Positions 58,101 through 64,000 of a stretch of DNA of 64,000 nucleotides are shown piece after piece. The position numbers and the translations under genes were made by a program. The DNA is taken from NCBI GenBank assembly GCA_029465975.1, contig CM055743.1:19017630-19081629 (forward strand). The letters run 5' to 3'. The first letter of the stretch is position 1, and every line of letters begins with the position of its first letter. A model generated the notes under the pieces. It saw nothing but the letters and a program-made list of their open reading frames with translations, ran no database searches and was not told the origin of the DNA. The stretch is from Dallia pectoralis (taxonomy: Eukaryota > Chordata > Actinopteri > Esociformes > Umbridae).

Positions 58101-58681
58101 CAGGGGTTGGGGTGGGTGCTGGTAGACAAACAGTTTTCCAGCCACTGGCAGAGCTTCTGACAGGCTGGCATGCTGGGGTTCCTCTTGCCCACCACCAGGA
58201 ACTCAGCTCTGAACTCTCCGTCAACCTCTCCTGCTCCCTCGGCGATCTCCAAGCTGTTCCTCGGCGCCACCTTGCGCAGCTGCAGGAACTGCTTGCTGGA
58301 CTCCAGGTAGGTTACAGACGTGGACGCGTCGCACAGGCTGACCACTTCGTCGAAGCTCTCCATGCCCAGGAAGGTCCGGGAGGTCTCAATGAAGGAGTCG
58401 AACTGGAAGGTCTTGACCTGGCGAGGCAGGCAGGAGTCGGTGGGCTTGGTGATCTTCATGTAGACTGTGTATCTGCGAGGGTCTGGGTTCTGCAGGGTCC
58501 AGGAACACGGCGTGGAGGGCAAGTTGGCGCTCGATGAGAACAAGCCAAAGAAGCGGCTCTGCTCCAGGGTGGCACAGGTGTCAGACGCCGGGCCAGATGG
58601 GATGCAGGAGGTCAAACCAAGCAAATAGAGGGCGACGAGGGCCACCGTGGGCATAGAGGTGGGAGATGACCTCTCCATCAT
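38938..58681 (-). CDS. adgrb2: Adhesion G protein-coupled receptor B2 (BAI2), complete coding sequence
   Basis: Brain adhesion GPCR. Minus-strand exons: 57955-58681, 56990-57139, 56774-56872, 56407-56577, 56021-56185, 54292-54456, 54008-54172, 53750-53851, 53499-53605, 53143-53337, 52961-53029, 51149-51257, 50396-50539, 50178-50247, 49836-49938, 49558-49601, 46309-46438, 43084-43187, 42873-42975, 42544-42694, 42335-42404, 41510-41576, 41023-41379, 40851-40887, 39924-40582, 39620-39727, 39281-39331, 38938-39126. The sum is 4611 nt, giving 1536 residues (human about 1585). Order: signal peptide, CUB-like N-terminus, five thrombospondin repeats, HormR, GAIN/GPS, seven TM helices, long tail, PDZ-binding QTEV. 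The tail KCRVVDRKDDGNGDSGSS and the end DIIDLQTEV match BAI2 rather than BAI1 or BAI3. Confidence 0.97.
39924..41379 (-). other. adgrb2: adgrb2 cytoplasmic tail exons and helix 5-7 exon
   Basis: Exon 41023-41379 encodes TM5 end, ICL3 (SKDGITDVKLKERAG), TM6 (SLWSSCVILPLLALTWMSAV) and TM7 (FQILFAVFDSLEGFIIVMVH). A 37-nt exon (40851-40887, DFEKDGDSSRPG) leads to the large tail exon 39924-40582. In human BAI2 an extra stretch with TATITGT follows DFEKDV. I see no such exon here, so the fish tail is shorter at this point or uses an undetected alternative exon. Confidence 0.8.
41640..42308. repeat. 13-bp polypurine minisatellite (GGGGGAGTGGTGA)n
   Basis: About 50 imperfect units fill the adgrb2 intron between exons 41510-41576 and 42335-42404 and end about 26 bp from the latter. 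The plus strand is G-rich with many GGGG runs (G-quadruplex potential). The transcript strand is a long C/T tract. Pro/Ser/His-rich open frames here are repeat translation. Confidence 0.95.
43560..43800. repeat. GA-rich tandem repeat with ATGGAGAACAGGAGAGGGAG core
   Basis: About five imperfect copies of a 37-43-bp purine unit in the intron between the GPS exon and the TM1 exon of adgrb2. On the transcript strand this is C/T-rich. Confidence 0.92.
43891..44055. repeat. 26-bp minisatellite, about 6 copies
   Basis: The unit is CCTGTTTGTGCCAGCGGCTT plus TAGTAA, with substitutions between copies. It lies in the same adgrb2 intron. Confidence 0.9.
46309..46438 (-). other. adgrb2: adgrb2 GPS (autoproteolysis site) exon
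   Basis: Encodes the second half of the GPS motif, with conserved Trp and Cys (LLGSWSARSC) and KCVCDRLSTFAILA. Cleavage in active GPS motifs falls between Leu and Ser/Thr of HL-S/T. Here the -2 residue is Arg (RLS), which I recall is also so in mammalian BAI2 and BAI3. The first half (NETCISWEQSET) is on the 44-nt exon 49558-49601. The 3' splice site TGCAG|ATCTTC abuts the 19-bp array. Confidence 0.9.
46477..47569. repeat. 18/19-bp minisatellite (GAACAGATCTGATGTGGGG)n, about 56 copies
   Basis: Units vary as gatgtgaggg, gatgtggggg and catgtggggg, with a few 18-bp forms. The array starts about 38 bp upstream (in transcript sense) of the adgrb2 GPS exon. On the transcript strand each unit reads CCC(T/C)CACATCAGATCTGTT. 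Open frames of up to 236 codons here are artefacts of a 19-bp period that gives a 19-residue cycle. Confidence 0.97.
49157..49187. repeat. (TA)n microsatellite
   Basis: About 15 TA dinucleotides in the adgrb2 intron between the two GPS exons. A similar run is at 46142-46164. Confidence 0.95.
52856..52937. repeat. 8-bp microsatellite (CACAATTA)n
   Basis: About ten copies, some with acaattaa. It starts just downstream (plus strand) of a cacacac run and ends about 25 bp from adgrb2 exon 52961-53029. Confidence 0.92.
53622..53687. repeat. 12-bp tandem repeat (AAGGTCACCGTA)n
   Basis: About five copies with cacc/catc variants, starting 17 bp upstream (transcript sense) of the 3' splice site of adgrb2 exon 53499-53605, near its branch-point region. 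Confidence 0.9.
54008..57139 (-). other. adgrb2: adgrb2 thrombospondin type-1 repeat exons (five)
   Basis: Five TSR-like modules, each on its own exon: 56990-57139 (GWSGWSRWSECSLECGGG), 56407-56577 (DEWSPWSVCSVSCGEGW), 56021-56185 (WDEWSPWSLCSSTCGRG), 54292-54456 (WNEWSGWSACSATCSNG) and 54008-54172 (WLSWSSWGSCTKTCGGG). The last three are each exactly 165 nt and share phase, a sign of exon duplication. A short linker exon, 56774-56872, separates TSR1 from TSR2. The WxxW motifs are candidates for C-mannosylation. Confidence 0.92.
55635..56010. repeat. 10-bp minisatellite (TAGAGAGTCA / TATAGAGTCA)n, about 37 copies
   Basis: Mixed 10-bp units alternating gagagtca and tatagagtca. The array ends about 10 bp from the donor of adgrb2 TSR exon 56021-56185. 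Confidence 0.95.
57955..58681 (-). other. adgrb2: adgrb2 first coding exon: signal peptide and CUB-like domain
   Basis: Starts MMERSS, followed by a hydrophobic signal core (TVALVALYLLGLTSC). The N-terminal domain with CSWTLQNPDPRRYTVYMKI is typical of BAI receptors. A Cys-rich segment (CQKLCQWLENC, CGIMNTPCQC) follows. The donor is ATGA|GTGAGT at 57955. The exon has 5' UTR back to a strong 3' splice site (tttgtccaacag) at 58808, so non-coding exon(s) lie upstream. Confidence 0.93.
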
Positions 58682-58809
58682 GTCGTCGCTTCGATAGGGC
58701 CGTTTGAGAATATTTCTCGTTCCTCTCGCTATTTATGTAATTGGTAGTTGTCTCGTTGTTACTTCTTCTCTGAGTGTTTTCAGTGGGGAAGGCAGCCAGA
58801 CAGGTTTCT

Positions 58810-61800
58810 GTTGGACAAAAGGGAAAAAAAGAACATGACAGGTCACCAAAGTGTATCAAGACGGCCGTAATGTCGGGGTACCTTGGTGAATTCAGCTGTT
58901 CTTCAGAACTAACTAATATCAGATTTGCATACCAGGAATGCACTCACCAAAACCTGTGCCTATGTTCTCATTCTCCTGATTACATTTACGTATCCGAATG
59001 TTTAGCCTGATTAGTGAAACTGTGCACGTTCGTGCAGCGGCAGATTGTTCCAGTGAAAAAAGACCTAATGGTCTGAGTATCCAGGGTGCAATAACTGTGG
59101 GCCTGCAATTATGGTCCTTCACAGTGGGCAACCCTCCACTCACGCACAGTACATTTCTCTTTCTCTCGCCGTTTCCTCCCACGCACGCAGGAATGTGCTG
59201 CTGAACGCTTTCCAATGTGCGTCAGGATGACGTCCATACCGACGTGTTGCTATTGGGAAGACAGACAGCGCAACAGCCCCTCAGAGCACTTTTGCCGTGG
59301 AAACCGAGAGTTTTCGGTAACCGCGGCGAACTGAATAGTGTTTGAACTCTGCTGAAGGTGCCTGAACTTATTTCGACCCAGCGTCTCGTGACATTTGAAC
59401 ACGCAGAAGCCTGAGTTATCAAGAGGGCCATTCAGGCAGGACAGAAGTGAGAGTCTGTCTGGTTGCCGGTTCCCACACTGAACATGCAGCTGCGGGTGAC
59501 ATTTGATTACGATGCCACTCACGCTACCTCATTTATCTGGACCTCCCTAAATGTGTTTATCTGTAAACAAACATAGTGGATAACTTCCTGTAGAGGTTAA
59601 TGTTTAATTATAACAAAATATACCTAACGTGAGCCAAGAGCTCACGAGATGTGTGTTCACGTGCTGGACATCTCACGTGGCACCTCTTCATAGGTGTCAT
59701 AAAGAACTAGCGTTTAGTTATCCATATTGGATAGGTGGGAGGAAGGAGAGGGCAGGTCTGTTGCTCAGCAACCACATTCTCCTGCACACAGCACAAGGCC
59801 ACTCCTCCCGCCACGTGTCACAACGGCAGCCCGGTCCGCGCCGGCTCAATGACTCACGTCCAAAAAACACCTCGAATATTTCTGATCGGCTGACTGTTGG
59901 TGAGTAACTTGTGAACAATTCGAATTAGCAGCGCTGTAAGGCAGCTCAAAGTGTGGCCTGAGTCCTTGAGTGGGCAGCTGGAGGTAGGACCAGGTGCAGA
60001 ACAATGTGCCATGTGCCTTCTGATGTGCCCACTGCTTCATTTGTTCTCTCAGAAAGCAGTGCAGCTGCACCCAGTCTCAGTTAAACCACTACGTTCTCCC
60101 TCCCTCTGGCCCTGCGTCAGCCTCCTCCCTCTCACCTCCCGTCTATGTAAGACCTAGCACTTTGCGGGCGTGGGTCATATCTCTCACTCTCTCTCTCGCC
60201 TCCGTCCGCCTCCTAGCAACGAGCCGGAAGCTCCATGAATGGGCTTCTGATGGTGAGTGAGAAAGAAAATGCTGCCCTGCTGTCATGTTTACAGAATCTC
60301 TCTCTTTCTGTCTCTCGGTTTTCTCTCTCTCTCTTTCTGTCTCGCTCTGTCTCTTCATATATCTCTCTCTCTCTCTCTCTGATTACATCTTCTTCTCTCT
60401 TGCTGTGGTCAACAACATCTCAGATAAAGCTGACAGCCCAGGAGTAAGCGGTTTGTAGTTATGGAAACAGCTGTTGTGTGTTTTTTGTGCAACTTTGTGT
60501 AAAATTGAGAAGAGGAGAAAAGGCCAAATTACCATCAGACACACTCTCTCTCTTGCTCTCTCTGTTTGTGCCACGTTTCAAGAGGCACTTTCCATCAGAG
60601 AGATGATGATCTGCTTTGCATAACGCCAATGTAACCAACGGCATTAGCGTCAAAAAATTATATTCATGTTTCTCCTTTAGGCAGGAGCACTTAGGAATGT
60701 GCACAAGTTGAAGAACTATGATCTGTGGATAACACAGGAAATCGATGTGAAGATGGGTGCAGTGGTGTGTGTGTGTGTGTGTGTGTGTGTGGATTGGGGG
60801 GCACATGTTGCTGTTGTGATTGTTTTAAAGGCTCAGTTTAGTTCACTTCGCCTCTGACAGCCATGTATTTACTTCTGGCTTATTATGTTCTAATTAGCTA
60901 CGATTCTATTACCTCACGATCAGTGCAGGTTGTCATTGGCTGTTCAATAAGATGCATATGATATGGCAGTGAGTGAGGACATGTCCCCTTGTCTAAAGAC
61001 CACGTGGAGAAAGCAGGTGAAGATCACTGCTACCTCAGGGGCCAGACCAACTCCGGAATATTCCATCACTTCATATGTTTTTATGCAGAGATTGAAGAAA
61101 GGGAAAATATGAATACACAAAACTGCAATTTGACCATCTGGGCTGGACACCTGGGCGGTTGATGACGAGAGGTGATTTTTCAAACGTTCTGTTCCCATTT
61201 CTCGCTTCACTGCAAAAACGCTGTCTTTGTACAAAAGAGCATAAAAACAATGCACTATAAATGCAGACATTGCTTTAGAAGCAATTCAAATAACTCCTAA
61301 AGTTTCTTTTGAATTGCTGCCATGCAAGCCAAGGCAGGCACATGTACAAACAAACCAATCTGTATGACCGTTTGACGGTCCCTCTTAAAATGTATGTTAC
61401 ACAACATAGGATCATGACAAGGGGAAATGGCAAAGCCCCTAACTAAGTAAGTTATTGTGATGGCAGAGAGAGCCAGTCTTTGCAGCCTGCTGTTATGCTT
61501 GTGTGTGATAAATCAGCCCTCATCATTTACATAATAATGAACACACCAAACACCCATCACCTTACCCGCTGTTTTTAAAACTCACAGTGAGTCTTTTCAG
61601 TTGCTGTGGCAACAGTGTTTTCCCATTGGGCCTTTTGATGGTGATGGTAAATGTTTAAACCTCCCTGAGCAAGTTATTGACTGACTAATAATCTGCATTT
61701 TATGTACTCCACCAAAACGTCATACAAAAGCTAAAGCCACAACATGCAATGTGACCTAATGCATTAGTTGGCACACGTCAAAGCCTGCAATGCGACTGTC

Positions 61801-63807
61801 TTTAAACAACGTTTATCTGGATATAAAAGTAAACTGAAAGTGTACAGTAGCATGTGTGATATTCTGTTTTCAAGCACGTGAATAGAAAATCATGGATGTT
61901 CAAATAACAGTTTGTCATCATGTTTCAGAGATTCAGGCTGTGATTGAGACAGCTGGAAATATTGAAGAGTTAAAAAGTACAATTCCATCAATATGGGCCA
62001 CTGTTTATCTGTGTTAATCTGCCAGCAGTGAAAAACTTTGTGCGGTAGAGCAACCTGTTGATGAATGCAATGAGAGAAGGCATTTCTTTTCTTTGTAACA
62101 AACACGTAACCAATAATGTATAACTAACATCTTAAAGAGTGAGACGTGTTTGTGTCTTGTCTTTGTCTTTATCCGTACATGAAGTTAGATAAAGGCTGTG
62201 GTTTAGAGGGACATTGATGAATTGTCTACTGTCGGCCGGGTGCTGACTTACAAATGAATAATCAAGTTAATATTTCCAGGGAAAAGCAACTACATAACAT
62301 ATAGGCAGCTGAGGTCTGTTGGGATCATTTCAGATCCGTGCAGCTCCAATTGATATGGTGGAATAATTGTATTTATTTAAGGGCTATTCCCGAATACTGT
62401 AGAGATGAGGAATAACTAACTTTTGGAGCGAGAGAATAAAAACAGAGCTCTAAACAGGAGACCCGTATCTGCATGTTTTATGACGCTCTGGGGTCGTTGA
62501 ATGTATGAAGTTGCAGCAAGGTTTTGTTCAAAAGTGGAATTATTGCAGCAAAAATGCAAGGGAAAACAAGTAAAGTGTTTGACAGAGTTTTGCACAGCAA
62601 GTGGTCTCAAGTACTTTTGTTCAGAACCACGGACAGCGACCGGACCGGACTCTTATTCAGAACCACGGAGAGCAGAATAATATAGACTAGAATATGTCTT
62701 TATATATGTAATATATACCGGTACATCCACAGTTTTAACGGGCTCTGGGAGAACATTATAGCACTTTAACTCCACAAAACTCTGTCAGCAATTAACATCA
62801 TGCGGAGACCACTTCCTCACAAAAGCTTTCATCCAAACACTTAAAAAACAAAGCCATTTGCAAATCCGTCATTTTCCCCATGCACTATTTACCGTGCAAC
62901 TGACGAACATACAAATAGCAGAACCCATATGAATTAGCAGAATAATATGCATTGGCTGTACAGTACCTTGAGAAATGTCTGTAGGAGCCGTGTTATTGCA
63001 GTTTGCTGTGCACTGAATCCAAATGTTAAGCAACTTTCGACGTCTTCAGGTTGTCATCTCAAACGGATCGGTTCCAAACTTTCAGCATAAACGCAATGCC
63101 AAGTCCAGACCCGACTGTGTCGGATCTGTCCCAAATGTCTCTTGCAGTGTCCACTTCAACAAGCAATGTGAAATAAAACGACTCTGACCAAACTCCAAAG
63201 AGTGTACTACCAACTTGTAATGGTTGCGATATCCAGGTAAACTGGCTAAAGCCAAATATCAAATTGATTTATATAGGAGCTCCAAAAGGTCCAGAAACCA
63301 GAAGATGTGTTCTTGTCTTTCCTTTACGAGCTCCAATATATTGTTGGTACTTTTACTCCCGGCTTCGGAGTCCTGCTTGTTCTTGCACTGCAAGTGGATT
63401 TCCTTCTCCGTGTGCCTTGTGGCCTCCTCACAATAGTATATATCCTACCCCGCCCCCCCCATCCTCTCCTCCTCTGAGTCGGAGTCCGTGCGTGGATGAC
63501 ACACTCAAGTGAATGAGACAGTGCGAATACAGGGGGAGCGCGGGGGAGACGAGTGTGTGCGTGTGTGTGTCTGTGTGTGTGTGTGTGTGTGTGCGTCTGT
63601 GTGTGTGTGTGTGTGTGTCTGTGAGTGTGTGTGTGTGTGTGTGTTTGTTTGTGTGTGTGTGTGTTTGTGTGTGTTTGTGTGTGTGTCACTAGAGCGACTG
63701 CTGCAAAAGCCAGACGAGGGAGGGTTAGGAGTGGAGGAATAGAGAGAAACATGATGTTAACGCTCAAGTGCGCCGAGTTGGACGCAAGAACACAGGCACC
63801 GGAAAGG
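58810..63807. other. Upstream intron and 5' region of adgrb2
   Basis: No coding exon is seen on either strand. It contains a (TC)n-rich stretch (about 60289-60382), (GT)n at about 60764-60791 and (GT)n with imperfect units at 63548-63687. The non-coding first exon(s) and promoter of adgrb2 are expected here or beyond the window but could not be placed. Confidence 0.5.
63548..63687. repeat. (GT)n microsatellite, imperfect
   Basis: About 140 bp of GT with interspersed GTCTGT, GTTTGT and GTGAGT units. Confidence 0.95.
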
Positions 63808-64000
63808 GGCTGTGGTCTACTGTGGTCTACTGTGGTCTACTGTGGTCTAATGGGGTCTACTGTGGTCTACTGTGGTCTACTGTCGTCTACTGTGGTCTAC
63901 TGTGGTCTACTGTGGTCTACTGTCGTCTACTGTGGTCTACTGTGGTCTACTGTGGTCTAATGGGGTCTACTGTGGTCTACTGTCGTCTACTGTGGTCTAC
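63808..64000. repeat. 10-bp tandem repeat (TGTGGTCTAC)n reaching the window edge
   Basis: About 19 copies with tgtcgtctac and aatggggtctac variants. It continues past the end of the window, so its full length is unknown. Confidence 0.95.

Noticed and set aside
63324..63767. 147-codon minus-strand open frame rich in Thr/His
   Set aside because: Translation of the (GT)n microsatellite.

Overview
The window is eukaryotic DNA, almost certainly from a ray-finned (teleost) fish. It has GT-AG split genes, introns rich in micro- and minisatellites, fish-type LINE fragments and one 500-N assembly gap. I rebuilt five vertebrate genes exon by exon. For hnrnpr, adgrb2, dnajc8 and atp5if1 the exon lengths sum to clean open frames of 637, 1536, 252 and 108 codons, which strongly supports the models.

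Layout. 1-9990: clk2 (+), a LAMMER-family dual-specificity kinase of splicing factors. The middle of its kinase domain is missing at an N gap (6091-6590) flanked by two LINE fragments and a 52-bp minisatellite. 11500-12630: an unrecognised three-exon gene (+) with an 11-residue basic repeat and a CaaX-like end. 13784-19098: dnajc8 (-). 19200-22440: no recognisable gene, a few exon-like pieces. 22454-30190: hnrnpr (-). 30595-32101: atp5if1 (-). 32221-33628: 32 perfect-phase 44-bp repeats carrying a CTCF-like core. 33650-38900: mostly intergenic, with a few exon-like segments. 38938-58681: adgrb2/BAI2 (-), complete coding sequence in 28 exons. 58810-64000: adgrb2 upstream region, no coding exon seen.

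Clk2, dnajc8 and hnrnpr all act in pre-mRNA splicing or RNP biology. Atp5if1 is a mitochondrial ATPase inhibitor and adgrb2 a neuronal adhesion GPCR. In human, DNAJC8-ATP5IF1, HNRNPR and ADGRB2 all lie on 1p35-p36, while CLK2 is on 1q22.

The most striking content is the tandem arrays, several tied to functional sites. (1) A 76-bp x 36 array at 25726-28461 in hnrnpr repeats the last 36 coding bases of exon 4 plus its 5' splice site and 40 intronic bases, giving 36 near-identical splice donors in a row. (2) The 44-bp x 32 array upstream of atp5if1 carries a CTCF-core match in 27 of 32 units, all in one orientation. (3) A 19-bp array of roughly 56 units sits just upstream of the adgrb2 GPS exon, and its unit resembles that exon's own 3' splice site. 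Tandem arrays make up more than a tenth of the window.
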